Of a DNA stretch of 64,000 nt, positions 16,968 through 26,869 are shown one piece after another. The notes below the pieces were generated by a model. It ran no database searches. It was not told the origin of the DNA and saw nothing but the letters and a program-made list of their open reading frames with translations. Numbering within the stretch: position 1 is the stretch's first letter; every line of letters starts with the position of its first letter. The DNA is from Parahoeflea alexandrii (lineage in GTDB: Bacteria > Pseudomonadota > Alphaproteobacteria > Rhizobiales > Rhizobiaceae), in NCBI RefSeq assembly GCF_027214025.1, contig NZ_JAPWHB010000006.1, forward strand, positions 434,001 through 498,000. Direction: 5' to 3'. Made by a program: the position numbers and the translations under genes.

Positions 16968-19900
16968 CTATTCCGCGGCGGTTCGCCGGGTGACTGTTAC
17001 CTGGTTGAGAAACGCCCGCAGCGCCGCAGGCTTGATCGGCTTGTTCTGAACCGCGATGCGTTCGGCTTCGGCCATGCCGCGCACTTCGGGCGTGCGGTCG
17101 GCTGTGACCAGCAGGGCGGGGATGTCCATCTTCCACAATTTGCGCAGCGCGACGATGGTTTCGATGCCGCTGCCGTCATCGAGATGAAAATCTGCGAAAA
17201 TCACGTCCGGCGCATCTTCCGTTTCGGCGATCTTCAAGCTTTCGCGCAGCGAATCTGACGCCAGCACCGTGCAGCCCCATCCGCTCAAGAGCAGCGTCAT
17301 GCCCTCCAGGATCTTGGGTTCGTTGTCGATGCACAGCACCCGTAGCCCTTTCAGGTTGGTGTTGGCCGCTTCGGCGCCGGTGCGCTTTGGCTGTGCCTTG
17401 ATCCGCGCGATGTTCGTCTCGATCGGCAGTTCCACGCGGAACTCGGTGCCCTTGCCCGACTGCGAGGCAATGTCGACCGAATGCTTGAGAACCCGGGCGA
17501 TGCGATCGACGATGGACAGGCCGAGCCCCAGCCCGGAGGCTGTCCGCGCGCCTTCTTCCAGCCGGGCGAACTCCCGGAAGACCGTGCGGAATTTCGTGGT
17601 CGGTATGCCGATCCCGGTATCGATGACCTGGATGACCGCCTTGTCGCCGCGGCGGCGGACACCGACCAGGACCCGGCCTTCGCGGGTATATTTGATTGCG
17701 TTGGAAACGAGATTCTGGATCAGCCGGCGCAACAGGTTGGGATCCGAGCGCACATGGACACTGGTCGGCATCACCGTGAAGCGGAGGTTCTTTTCGCGCG
17801 CCACCGGCGCAAAGTCGGTCACCACCCGCTGCAGCAGGTCGTTGAGCGGGAAGCTCGCCAGCTGCGGCTTCATCGCGCCCGTGTCCAGCCGGGAGATGTC
17901 GAGCACCGCTCCGAGAATGGCTTCCACCGATTCAAGCGAGGAGTCGATGTTCTGGACCAGCTTCTGGTCGGGCGAATTGCCGAGTCGCTCGACCAGCGTC
18001 GAGGAATAAAGCCGCGCAGCGTTGAGCGGCTGCAAAATGTCGTGGCCGGCCGCGGCGAGAAACCGCGTCTTGCCGATATTGGCTTCCTCGGCGGTCAACT
18101 GCGCCTTTTCCAGTTCGCGGTTCACGCGGGTCAGTTCGGCGGTCCGCTTCATGACCCGTTGTTCAAGCGTCTCGTTAGCCTGCTTGAGCGCCATGTCGGC
18201 GGCCACCCGCTCGGTGATGTCGGCATAGGTGGTCACGATGCCGCTGTCGGGCATTGGGTTCGAGCGGATTTCGATGATCCGCTTTTCGGGCCCGATGGTC
18301 AGCGAGAACGCCTTGTCCATGACCAGGAAGCGATCCAGCGCCTCCTGTTCCTCTCCGGCCTTCAGGTCTCCGCGCTCGACCAGGATGGAGATGATGCTCT
18401 CAAGCGGAAACCCGACCTGGCCGACCTGCTCGGGCAGTTCCAGCAGCGACCGGAAGCGCTTGTTCCAGACGGTCAGCCGGTTGGAACTGTCAAAAACGGT
18501 GATGCCCTGGTTCATCTGCCCGAGTGCCGTCTGCAGCAGGTCGCGGTTGTATTGCAGCGCTTCCGATGCTTCGTCGAGCAGCCGCGCCGTATCGCCGGGA
18601 ATGTCGTCGGCGCGCTCGAACAGCAGCGATAGCACCAGCCGCGCCGAGGCCGAACCGATAGCGCTGCCGAGCAATTGCTCGGCAAACCGGAGCAGCCCCA
18701 TATCGGCGGGATCCTGGTCGTTGATCCATCGTCCGATGGCGCGCTCGTGCGAATGGAACGACCGCTCCGTCCGTTCCTGGCCGAGATAGCGGATGATCGT
18801 CTGCTTGAGATCGCCCACCGTCACCTTGGTTTTCCAGCTGCGCCCCGAGTTCGTCAGCCGCTGGCTCTCCGGAATGAACATGGCCGACTGGATTCGCTCG
18901 ATCGACTTGGGCCGCCGCGACAGCGAACCGACCACGTAGAGCAGGCAGTTGACCAGCAGGCTGAGAACCACGGCATTGAACAGCGGATCCGCGTGCGGTC
19001 CGGAAAACCCGTTTGTCCCCGGGATGATGAAGTCGAGGATCGCCGCCGCCACATGGCTGTTGTCCGGCCCGCCGAGGCTCGGCACCATCAGGATATAGCC
19101 CCAGATGGCAATTCCGCTCGAAAGCCCGGCAATCGCCCCGCGGGCATTGGCCTGCCGCCAGAACAGGCCGCCGAAAAAGGCCGGCGCCAGTTGCGCGATT
19201 GCCGCAAACGACAAAAGCCCGATGGAAGCCAGTCCCGCGTTGATGTCCGCGGCGCGATAATAGGCAAAGCCCAAGAGCAGGATGCCGATGATCGCCGTCC
19301 GCCGGATGATCAGGATCAGGCCGGAAAAATCGCCGCTCTGGCCACGGCGGTTGCGCCGTCTGAGCACCACCGGAACAATGATGTCGTTGGAGACCATGAT
19401 GGCCACGGCCACCGACGCGACGATCACCATCGCGGTCGCGGCCGAAAAACCGCCGATAAAGGTAAAAAGGGTGACCATCGGCATGTCGTTGGCCATCGGC
19501 AGCGCCAGCACGAAAAGGTCGCTGCCGCCGCCGGAGCCGAATTGCAGCACGCCAGCGATGGCCACCGGTAGAACGAAGATGTTGATGGCGATGAGGTAAA
19601 GCGGCAGCAGCCATCCGGCCAGCCGCAACTCGCCTGGCGTCCGGTTCTCCACCACCGCCACGTGGAACTGACGCGGCAGCAGGATGATGGCGAACGCCGA
19701 CAGCACGATCAGCAAGGCCCAGCGCAGGATTGGGGTTTCGTAAGTGAGCGCGCTCATCACCTCGGCATTGGCGGTGGCGGCCTGCAGCAGGTCCCAGGGG
19801 CCGTCGAAAAGCACGAACACCACCGACAGCCCGATCAGCGTGAACGCCAGCAGCTTGACCAGCGATTCCATCGCGATTGCCAGGATCAGGCCGTCCTGGT

Positions 19901-20468
19901 GTTCGGTCGCGTCGGTGTGGCGCGTGCCGAAAATTGCGGCGAAGGCGGCGAGTACAAGGGTGACGAAGAACGAGATGTCGGACAGGAAGAAGGTTTCCGT
20001 CACCCGGTTCAGCTGCTCGACATCCACCATCACGGCAACTGATGACGAGACCGCCTTGAGCTGCAGCGCGATGTAGGGGATCGTGCCGATCACCGCGATC
20101 AGGGCGACCAGTGCCGCCACCAGCGGGCTCTTGCCGTAGCGCGCCGCCATGAAGTCGGCGATCGAAGTGAGCTTTTCCGTTTTGGCCAGGGTGACGATGC
20201 GCTTGAGGATCGGCATCCCCAGGGTGAACATCAGGATCGGGCCGATATAGATCGCGGTGAATTCCAGCCCGCGCGATGCCGCAAGGCCGACGCCGCCGAA
20301 ATAGGTCCAGGACGTGCAGTAGATGGCGAGGCTGAGCGAATAGATGATCGGGCGCCCGGCTGTGCGCTTCCGCCGCTGACGCGCCGACCGGTCGCCATAG
20401 GTGGCGATGGCAAAAAGCATCAAGAGATAAAAAAGGGCTGATCCGAAAACCAGCCAGCCGGGCATCAT
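16968..20468 (-). CDS. Hybrid sensor histidine kinase with sodium:solute symporter domain (CrbS/MxtR-like)
   Basis: This is an 1166-residue membrane kinase. Residues about 1-510 are a multi-helix Na+/solute symporter (SSS) domain (YCTSWTYFGGVGLAASRG and related segments). A PAS domain follows (about 640-760, MNQGITVFDSSNRLTVWNKRF), then a coiled-coil linker, a HisKA domain with AAGHDILQPLNAARL (phospho-His), an ATPase domain (LIQNLVSNAIKYTREGR, DTGIGIP, GLGLGLSIVD), and a C-terminal receiver with FADFHLDDG. The start is ATG 20468, preceded by AGGAGTGAG; the frame extends 12 codons further but without a site. The symporter domain may both sense and transport a substrate such as a carboxylate. 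Its partner is probably the facing LuxR regulator. Confidence 0.92.
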   Translation of the reverse strand: MMPGWLVFGSALFYLLMLFAIATYGDRSARQRRKRTAGRPIIYSLSLAIYCTSWTYFGGVGLAASRGLEFTAIYIGPILMFTLGMPILKRIVTLAKTEKLTSIADFMAARYGKSPLVAALVALIAVIGTIPYIALQLKAVSSSVAVMVDVEQLNRVTETFFLSDISFFVTLVLAAFAAIFGTRHTDATEHQDGLILAIAMESLVKLLAFTLIGLSVVFVLFDGPWDLLQAATANAEVMSALTYETPILRWALLIVLSAFAIILLPRQFHVAVVENRTPGELRLAGWLLPLYLIAINIFVLPVAIAGVLQFGSGGGSDLFVLALPMANDMPMVTLFTFIGGFSAATAMVIVASVAVAIMVSNDIIVPVVLRRRNRRGQSGDFSGLILIIRRTAIIGILLLGFAYYRAADINAGLASIGLLSFAAIAQLAPAFFGGLFWRQANARGAIAGLSSGIAIWGYILMVPSLGGPDNSHVAAAILDFIIPGTNGFSGPHADPLFNAVVLSLLVNCLLYVVGSLSRRPKSIERIQSAMFIPESQRLTNSGRSWKTKVTVGDLKQTIIRYLGQERTERSFHSHERAIGRWINDQDPADMGLLRFAEQLLGSAIGSASARLVLSLLFERADDIPGDTARLLDEASEALQYNRDLLQTALGQMNQGITVFDSSNRLTVWNKRFRSLLELPEQVGQVGFPLESIISILVERGDLKAGEEQEALDRFLVMDKAFSLTIGPEKRIIEIRSNPMPDSGIVTTYADITERVAADMALKQANETLEQRVMKRTAELTRVNRELEKAQLTAEEANIGKTRFLAAAGHDILQPLNAARLYSSTLVERLGNSPDQKLVQNIDSSLESVEAILGAVLDISRLDTGAMKPQLASFPLNDLLQRVVTDFAPVAREKNLRFTVMPTSVHVRSDPNLLRRLIQNLVSNAIKYTREGRVLVGVRRRGDKAVIQVIDTGIGIPTTKFRTVFREFARLEEGARTASGLGLGLSIVDRIARVLKHSVDIASQSGKGTEFRVELPIETNIARIKAQPKRTGAEAANTNLKGLRVLCIDNEPKILEGMTLLLSGWGCTVLASDSLRESLKIAETEDAPDVIFADFHLDDGSGIETIVALRKLWKMDIPALLVTADRTPEVRGMAEAERIAVQNKPIKPAALRAFLNQVTVTRRTAAE

Positions 20469-20695
20469 GGTCTCACTCCTCCCCACGCCTCCGGAATGCA
20501 GCATAAAGCCAAAGTACAGCCAGACAAGGCAGCCTTTGGTCGGGCAGGTGGGGATGAATCCTGCCGTGGGTAACCGGAAAAGACAGCTTCTCTGCGCGTG
20601 TCATTGTGTTAGATACCTCTAAACCGATTAGACAAGGCGCGCGGGCCTTGCGGTTCTGACTAGAGGGACAGCCGCGTCAAACGGAGAAAAGAGAT

Positions 20696-21109
20696 ATGTT
20701 GAATGAGTTCAAGGCGTTTATTGCCAAGGGCAATGTCATGGACCTTGCTGTCGGTGTGATCATCGGCGGTGCATTTGGTCTTATCGTTTCATCGCTGGTC
20801 GATGATATCATCATGCCGATCGTTGGCGCGATCTTTGGCGGGATCGATTTTTCCAATTTCTTCATCCCGCTCGCCAGCGGCGTCACCGCGACCACGCTGG
20901 ATGCGGCCAAGGAGCAGGGCGCCGTCCTCGCCTACGGCAATTTCCTCACGGTGGTGATCAATTTCCTGATCCTCGCGTGGATCATTTTCCTGATGGTCAA
21001 GGCGGTCAATTCGATGCGCAAGGAAGAGGAAGTCGCTCCGGCCGAACCCGCCGCGCCGCCTGCCGATATCGCTCTGCTTTCCGAGATCCGCGATCTTCTG
21101 AAAAAGTAG
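20696..21109 (+). CDS. mscL: Large-conductance mechanosensitive channel MscL
   Basis: This is a 137-residue protein, the typical MscL length. The N-terminal helix [20 protein letters not shown] leads into TM1 with [19 protein letters not shown], the periplasmic loop, and TM2 [20 protein letters not shown], ending with the cytoplasmic helix [11 protein letters not shown]. It forms a pentameric channel that opens at high membrane tension to release solutes on osmotic downshock. The gene is preceded by GGAGAAAAGAG and stands alone between the divergent hybrid kinase and an aminotransferase. Confidence 0.97.
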   Translation: MLNEFKAFIAKGNVMDLAVGVIIGGAFGLIVSSLVDDIIMPIVGAIFGGIDFSNFFIPLASGVTATTLDAAKEQGAVLAYGNFLTVVINFLILAWIIFLMVKAVNSMRKEEEVAPAEPAAPPADIALLSEIRDLLKK

Positions 21110-21297
21110 CATCCAGCGCCGCGCCGCCTGCCGCAGGTGCATGCGACCGGAGGCGAAGGCTGAACCCGGACCCCGGCCTCACACCGGGGTCTTTCGTTTC
21201 GGGCACCGGCTTGCATCAGAAAAATCGATGGATCGATCATGCCTTGATGGATGCGATCAATCCCGGGACCGGCTAAGAGAGGCAAACGGAGTTTGCC

Positions 21298-22464
21298 ATG
21301 AACCAGTTCGAAAGTCTCAGCCGCCGCGCCATCGAGGCCCCCGAGAGCGGCATTGTCGCCGTCGTCAACCACGGTCGCCTCAAACCCGGCCTGATCCCGT
21401 TGTGGGCCGGCGAGGGTGACGAAAAGACCCCGGATTTCATCGCCCGGCCGGCGGCAGAGGCGCTTCTTGCTGGCGAGACCTTCTACACCTGGCAACGCGG
21501 CATCCCGCAGTTGAGGCAGGCGCTGGCCGATTACCATGCCCGTCTGTTCGGCAAACAGCTGCCGCTTGATGCTTTCTGCGTCACCGGTTCCGGCATGCAG
21601 GCGATCAAGATCGCCATCGAGGCGGTCACCAATCCCGGAGACGAAGTCATCCAGATCACCCCGGCCTGGCCCAATTTCGCCGCAGCGCTCGGCATGTCGG
21701 GCGGCGTCTCGGTGGCCGCACCGCTTGATTATGCAAACGGGCGCTGGAGCATCGATCCCGACCGGATCGCGGGTGTGATCACGCCCAGGACCCGCGCGCT
21801 GTTCATCAACACACCGTCGAACCCGACCGGATGGACCGCGACGCGCGAGGACCTGGTGGCTATCCTCGATCTGGCCCGCAAGCAGGGGCTCTGGATCATC
21901 GCCGACGAGATCTACACCCGCTTCTTCTATGCCGGCGGCCGTGCGCCCTCGTTCATGGACATCATGGACGATGATGACCGGATCATCTTCGTCAACACGT
22001 TCTCTAAGAACTGGTCGATGACCGGCTGGCGGGTCGGCTGGATCGTGGCTCCGCCCTCAATCATCCAGGTGCTCGAAAACAGCGTCCAGTATCAGACCTC
22101 GGGCGTCGCCCAGTTCATGCAGAAAGGCGCGCTTGCAGCACTTGAGCATGGGGAGGCCTATGTCGAGGCGCAGATTGCCAAGGCTGCGACCGCGCGGGAT
22201 CTGTTCTGCGATGCGCTGACCAGCACCAACCGCGTCGTTACCCAGAAGCCCGATGGCGCGTTTTACGCGTTTTTCCGGATCGACGGCGTTACAGACACGA
22301 AGGCCGTCGCAATCGACATCGTCGACCGCGCCGGCGTCGGCCTGGCGCCGGGGACAGCCTTCGCGGAGGGCGGCGCCACGTTCCTGCGCGCCTGCTTCCT
22401 GCGCCGCCTCGACCATGTCGAGGAAGCGGCAGGCAGGCTGGCGGATTACATTTCCTCTCTCTAA
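21298..22464 (+). CDS. PLP-dependent class I/II aminotransferase
   Basis: This is a 388-residue fold-type I aminotransferase. Motifs include TGSGMQAIKIAIEAVTNPG (phosphate-binding start), FINTPSNPTGWT (substrate/PLP contact), IIADEIYTRFFY (PLP-pyridine Asp), and TFSKNWSMTGWRVGWIV with the Schiff-base lysine. The sequence is of the aspartate/aromatic aminotransferase-like group used for amino acid interconversion. The exact amino donor cannot be told. ATG 21298 follows CGGAGTTTGCC. The downstream galE gene is 98 bases away on the same strand. Confidence 0.9.
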   Translation: MNQFESLSRRAIEAPESGIVAVVNHGRLKPGLIPLWAGEGDEKTPDFIARPAAEALLAGETFYTWQRGIPQLRQALADYHARLFGKQLPLDAFCVTGSGMQAIKIAIEAVTNPGDEVIQITPAWPNFAAALGMSGGVSVAAPLDYANGRWSIDPDRIAGVITPRTRALFINTPSNPTGWTATREDLVAILDLARKQGLWIIADEIYTRFFYAGGRAPSFMDIMDDDDRIIFVNTFSKNWSMTGWRVGWIVAPPSIIQVLENSVQYQTSGVAQFMQKGALAALEHGEAYVEAQIAKAATARDLFCDALTSTNRVVTQKPDGAFYAFFRIDGVTDTKAVAIDIVDRAGVGLAPGTAFAEGGATFLRACFLRRLDHVEEAAGRLADYISSL

Positions 22465-22562
22465 CCGGTGATCGCGCTGCCCTTGTGGCACATTCGCGAT
22501 TCACGGTTTCTTGAAACTTGGGGTTCATCCTGCGGTGGTGGAAGCACCATCGAGGGATTGGC

Positions 22563-23687
22563 ATGACGGTTCTGGTGACCGGCGGAGCGGGCTATATCGG
22601 AAGCCACATGGTCTGGGCGCTGCTCGATGCGGGCGAGCGGGTCGTGGTGGTCGACCGGCTGTCGACCGGCTTCGATTGGGCCGTGGCGCCCGAGGCGAAG
22701 CTCATCCGCGCCGACATTGCCGACACCGCCGCCATCGCCGACGTCATCCGCTCGCACGCCATTGAGGCGATCGTCCATTTCGCGGGCTCGATCTCGGTGC
22801 CTGAATCGATGGCCGACCCGCTCGGCTACTACCAGAACAACACGGCCAATTCGCTGGCCCTGATCCGCACCGCGATTGCCACCGGGGTGAAAAAGTTCGT
22901 GTTCTCGTCGACGGCGGCGGTCTATGGCAGTCCGGAGGGCGACCGTCCGATCGCCGAGACCACGCCGACGGTGCCGCAGTCGCCCTATGGCGCATCCAAG
23001 CTGATGACCGAAGCGATGCTGGCCGATGCTTCGGCCGCGCATGATTTCCGCTATGCGGCGCTGCGCTATTTCAATGTCTCCGGCGCCGATCCCAAAGGTC
23101 GCACCGGCCAATCCACCCGTGGTGCTGCCAACCTGATCAAGGTCGCCACCGAAGCCGCCATGGGCAAGCGCGACGGCATCGAGGTCTTCGGCACCGACTA
23201 TCCGACCCGCGACGGCACCTGCGTCCGCGATTTCATTCATGTGACAGATCTGGTCGCGGCCCATCTCGATGCGCTCACCTATCTCGGCGCCGGCGGCGGC
23301 AGCCTGGTTGCCAATTGCGGCTACGGCCAGGGCTACACGGTTCGCGAAGTGCTCGATTCGGTCAGGCGCCTGAGCGGCCGCGATTTCGAGATCCGCCTGG
23401 GTCCTCGGCGCGACGGCGACATCATCACCTCGGTGGCCGATTCGACCCTGGCCCGCACGGTGCTGGGCTGGCAGCCGCGCCACGACAGTCTCGACGAGAT
23501 CGTCGGCAGCGCGTTGGCCTGGGAAGCGGCCCTTGCGCGCAGCAACCACAGCACCGCCGACCCGGCCATCCAACCCGCCAGCCGCATCGTGCTCGACTGG
23601 ACCCCGCCGCATGACGACATGGAGGAAGTGGTTGGCAACGCGCTGGCCTTCGCGCCCATCCTGGCCCAACGCAAGCACCGGCCCTAA
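22563..23687 (+). CDS. galE: UDP-glucose 4-epimerase with duplicated C-terminal segment
   Basis: This is a 374-residue extended SDR enzyme that interconverts UDP-glucose and UDP-galactose for polysaccharide synthesis. The NAD-binding motif GGAGYIGSH (residues 7-15), SSTAAVYG (catalytic Ser region) and YGASK (catalytic Tyr and Lys) are intact, as is the ALRYFNVSGADP substrate loop. It is about 40 residues longer than usual. The extra part is a second copy of the C-terminal 33 residues: residues 297-329 and 340-372 align with 16 of 33 identical. ATG 22563 is chosen over 22518, because MTVLVTGGAGYIG is the normal N-terminus. Confidence 0.92.
   Translation: MTVLVTGGAGYIGSHMVWALLDAGERVVVVDRLSTGFDWAVAPEAKLIRADIADTAAIADVIRSHAIEAIVHFAGSISVPESMADPLGYYQNNTANSLALIRTAIATGVKKFVFSSTAAVYGSPEGDRPIAETTPTVPQSPYGASKLMTEAMLADASAAHDFRYAALRYFNVSGADPKGRTGQSTRGAANLIKVATEAAMGKRDGIEVFGTDYPTRDGTCVRDFIHVTDLVAAHLDALTYLGAGGGSLVANCGYGQGYTVREVLDSVRRLSGRDFEIRLGPRRDGDIITSVADSTLARTVLGWQPRHDSLDEIVGSALAWEAALARSNHSTADPAIQPASRIVLDWTPPHDDMEEVVGNALAFAPILAQRKHRP
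23451..23678 (+). repeat. Tandem protein-level duplication at the end of galE
   Basis: Two 99-base units (23451-23549 and 23580-23678) encode similar 33-residue segments separated by a 10-residue linker. Shared positions include R-V-L-W-P-HD, E-VG, ALA and LA-H. Both copies remain in frame. The DNA copies have diverged, so the duplication is not recent. Confidence 0.85.
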
Positions 23688-23719
23688 CGTCCGGCCCGGG
23701 ACGCCAAACGGGGCTTCGT

Positions 23720-24550
23720 CTACGTCTCGACCGGCTTGAGATCGTCAAAAACGGGCGGCCGCTTCTCACCCTTGGCGATGTAAGCTTCCCGGATGTCATC
23801 GGGGCGCAGCATCGCCGCGTTCCACACCGAGATGTAGTCGAGCGCGTCGGCGGTCGAATGATCGCGGGAATAGTTGGCCATCGCCTTGCAGCCGGCAACC
23901 GCCAGCGGTGAATGCTCGGCGATCTTGCGGGCGATCGCCATGACGCCGTCGAGCAGCTCCTCGTGGCTGTCGAACACCTCGTTGACCAGTCCGATCTGCA
24001 GCGCTTTGGCGGCCGGCAGCCGCTCCGCAGTGTAGGCCATCTGACGCGCCCAGCCTTCCGGGATGAGCTTGACCAGCCGCGGGAATGTGCCGACATCGGC
24101 GGTCATGCCGATCGCGGTTTCCTGCACGGCAAAGAACGCATCCGCCGATGCGTAGCGGCAGTCGCAGGCGGTGGCGAGGTCGACGCCGGCGCCGATTGCC
24201 CCGCCCTGGATTGCCGCAAGCACCGGCTGGCGCGCCCGCTCGAGCGCGTTGAACGTTTCCTGTAGCGCCTTGATCTTGTAGCGGAACGCTTCCGCCGAGA
24301 CATGCGCATTGGCGCGGTCGCCGTCGAGGCTGCCGCTCATGAACACCGAGATGTCCATGCCCGCGGTAAAGTGCTTGCCTTCCGACGAGATCACGATCAC
24401 CCGCGCCTGGGCATCGTTGGAGATCCTGTCGACCGCCTCGGGCAGTTCCTTCCAGAACTCCATCGTCATCGAGTTGGCCTTGTCCGGACGGTTGAACCGG
24501 ATATGGGCGATATGGTCGGCAATCTCGACCGTGAAGCAGGCGTATGTCAT
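23720..24550 (-). CDS. Enoyl-CoA hydratase/isomerase (crotonase) family protein
   Basis: This is a 276-residue crotonase-fold enzyme. The oxyanion-hole segments are HFTAGMDISVF (about residues 61-71) and AIQGGAIGAGVDLATACD (about 113-130), with the catalytic acidic region around AVQETAIGMTADVGTFPRL. This resembles delta3,5-delta2,4-dienoyl-CoA isomerases and enoyl-CoA hydratases acting in fatty acid breakdown, and the DVGTFPRL segment favours the dienoyl-CoA isomerase-like group. ATG 24550 follows GGGAGA. It converges with galE and is divergent from the class V aminotransferase gene. Confidence 0.88.
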   Translation of the reverse strand: MTYACFTVEIADHIAHIRFNRPDKANSMTMEFWKELPEAVDRISNDAQARVIVISSEGKHFTAGMDISVFMSGSLDGDRANAHVSAEAFRYKIKALQETFNALERARQPVLAAIQGGAIGAGVDLATACDCRYASADAFFAVQETAIGMTADVGTFPRLVKLIPEGWARQMAYTAERLPAAKALQIGLVNEVFDSHEELLDGVMAIARKIAEHSPLAVAGCKAMANYSRDHSTADALDYISVWNAAMLRPDDIREAYIAKGEKRPPVFDDLKPVET

Positions 24551-24766
24551 GGCGGTCTCCCTTCACTCCCTTGTAGCTTTCGATTGCGAATTGAGAAACC
24601 GGCAGGTTGCGTGATTTTGCGGCGCTGACATGCCGGTCCCGGCTCTTGCGTCAATTTGGCTCCGGCGGACTTATTGCCCCCCGAAGCCTTCATTGTTTCC
24701 GGAAACCGGCCTATAGCGGTTTCGAGGCCCGTCCATGGACGGGCGAAGCGAAAGAGGAGTGAGAGC

Positions 24767-25900
24767 ATGAACAAGACGGCGTCACCGGTGGATCCCGATG
24801 GTCTGATGGAATTTTCGGTGGTTTTTACCGATCGCTCGCTCAATCACATGTCCAGGACGTTCCAGGGCGTCATGAACGATCTCTACGCCATGTTGCGGGA
24901 AGTCTACCGGGCCGACGCGGCCGTCATCGTGCCCGGTGGCGGGACCTTCGGCATGGAGGCGGTCGCCCGCCAGTTTGCCACCGGGCAGAAGGCGATGGTC
25001 ATCCGCAACGGCTGGTTCTCCTACCGCTGGACCCAGATCTTCGAGATGGGCGACATTCCCGCCGAAACAACCGTGATCAAGGCCTCGCAGGTCGGCAATG
25101 AAAGCACCTCGGCCTTTGCGCCGCAACCGGCGGAAACGGTTGCCGCGAAGATCCGAGAGGAGCGCCCGTCGGTGGTCTTCGCGCCTCACGTCGAAACCTC
25201 CTCCGGCGTCATCCTGCCCGATGACTATCTCAAGGCGATCGTCGAAGCCGCCCACGATGTCGGCGCCCTGTTCGTGCTCGATTGCATCGCCTCGGGCAGC
25301 ATCTGGGTCGACATGAAGGCAACCGGCGTCGATGTCCTGATCTCGGCGCCGCAAAAGGGCTGGAGCGCCTCGCCCTCGGCCGGGCTTGTCATGCTCGGCG
25401 AGCGCGCGCTCGAGCGGCTGGAGCAAACCAAAAGCACGAGCTTCGCCGTCGATCTGCGCAAATGGCACGACATCATGCAGGCTTATGTCAATGGCGGCCA
25501 TGCCTATCATTCGACCATGCCGACCGACGCGCTCACCGTTCTGCGCGACCGGATGATCGAGACCCGCGACTTCGGCTTTGATCTCGCCCGCGAGCGGCAG
25601 TGGGAGCTTGGCCGCAAGGTTCGTACGCTGCTTGCCGCAAACGGCTACAGGTCCGTCGCCGCCCCGGGCTTCGAGGCGCCGGGCGTTGTCGTCAGCTACA
25701 CCAGGGACCCCGAGTTCCAGAACGGCAGGAAGTTCATGGCCGAAGGCATGCAGATTGCGGCCGGCGTGCCGCTGATGTGCGACGAGCCCGCCGATTTCCG
25801 CACCTTCCGCATCGGCCTCTTCGGTCTCGACAAGCTCGGCGACGTCGACGGCACCGTGGCCAAGCTTGAAACGGTGCTCGACAAGCTTGCCGAAGGCTGA
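24767..25900 (+). CDS. Class V PLP-dependent aminotransferase (serine/alanine-glyoxylate type)
   Basis: This is a 377-residue fold-type I enzyme. VPGGGTFGMEAVARQFA is the PLP-phosphate loop, FVLDCIASGSIWVDMKATGVD contains the PLP-pyridine aspartate, and ISAPQKGWSASPSAGLV carries the Schiff-base lysine. This matches alanine-glyoxylate, serine-glyoxylate or serine-pyruvate aminotransferases. AGAGGAGTGAG precedes ATG 24767, so the upstream extension of the frame to 24656 is not used. The SDR gene begins 54 bases after its stop and probably forms an operon with it. Confidence 0.9.
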   Translation: MNKTASPVDPDGLMEFSVVFTDRSLNHMSRTFQGVMNDLYAMLREVYRADAAVIVPGGGTFGMEAVARQFATGQKAMVIRNGWFSYRWTQIFEMGDIPAETTVIKASQVGNESTSAFAPQPAETVAAKIREERPSVVFAPHVETSSGVILPDDYLKAIVEAAHDVGALFVLDCIASGSIWVDMKATGVDVLISAPQKGWSASPSAGLVMLGERALERLEQTKSTSFAVDLRKWHDIMQAYVNGGHAYHSTMPTDALTVLRDRMIETRDFGFDLARERQWELGRKVRTLLAANGYRSVAAPGFEAPGVVVSYTRDPEFQNGRKFMAEGMQIAAGVPLMCDEPADFRTFRIGLFGLDKLGDVDGTVAKLETVLDKLAEG

Positions 25901-25954
25901 GGCCAGACGGGGTCAGTCTTGCACACTGAAAACCAATCCGGGACGGGGGGCGGA

Positions 25955-26707
25955 ATGTCTGAGAAAGTGGCTCTGGTAACGGGTGCGGCGCGTGGCATCG
26001 GTCTTGCGACGACGCAGCTTTTCATCGAGCAGGGCTGGCGCGTGGCGATGGTCGACCGCGATGGTGACGAGTTGCACAAGGCTGCCGCCGGTCTCAATGA
26101 GGCCAGCGCCTTCCTCCACGATGTCTCGATTCCCGAACAGGTCGACGACATGGTACAATCGGTCCATTCGAGCTTCGGGCGCATCGATGCCGTCGTCAAC
26201 AATGCCGGTGTTGCCGATTTCGGTCCGATCGAGGAAACCGGTTTCGACCGCTGGCGCACGGTGATGGCCACCAATCTGGACGGCGTCTTCCTCGTCTCGC
26301 AGGCAACCATCCCGGCACTGCGGCAAACCCGCGGAGCAATCGTCAACATCGCCTCGATCTCGGGCTTGCGCGCCTCGACCCTGCGCGTCGCCTACGGCAC
26401 CTCGAAGGCCGCGGTCATTCACCTGACCAAGCAGCAGGCCGCCGAACTCGGCGAATACGGCATCCGCGCCAATTGCGTCTGCCCCGGCCCGGTCCGCACC
26501 AAGCTCGCCATGGCCGTCCACACCCCCGAGATCATCGCCGCCTACCACGATGCGATTCCCTTGAACCGCTACGGATCCGAGCGCGAGATCGCCGAGGTGA
26601 TCACCTTCCTGTGCTCCGAAAAGGCCAGCTACGTCACCGGCCAGGTGATAGCATCGGACGGCGGCTTCGAAAGCACCGGCGTGGGATTGCCGGCTCTGCG
26701 GAACTGA
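25955..26707 (+). CDS. SDR family oxidoreductase
   Basis: This is a 250-residue classical short-chain dehydrogenase. It has TGAARGIG (NAD(P) binding, about residues 9-16), NNAG, a catalytic serine in NIASISGLRAS, YGTSK (Tyr-x3-Lys) and CPGPVRTKL. An aspartate at MVDRDGDEL after the second strand points to NAD rather than NADP preference. ATG 25955 has a weak GGGGGGCGG upstream. It follows the class V aminotransferase in an apparent operon; the substrate is unknown but may be a hydroxy acid or amino-acid-derived intermediate. Confidence 0.88.
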   Translation: MSEKVALVTGAARGIGLATTQLFIEQGWRVAMVDRDGDELHKAAAGLNEASAFLHDVSIPEQVDDMVQSVHSSFGRIDAVVNNAGVADFGPIEETGFDRWRTVMATNLDGVFLVSQATIPALRQTRGAIVNIASISGLRASTLRVAYGTSKAAVIHLTKQQAAELGEYGIRANCVCPGPVRTKLAMAVHTPEIIAAYHDAIPLNRYGSEREIAEVITFLCSEKASYVTGQVIASDGGFESTGVGLPALRN

Positions 26708-26794
26708 GAGCCCCACCGCCTTACTGACCATCGAATCAATATGCACCCGCGCGAATGCGCGCGGGAGGCTTGATGCGTTTTGGGGAGTTTAAAA

Positions 26795-26869
<75 letters not shown>

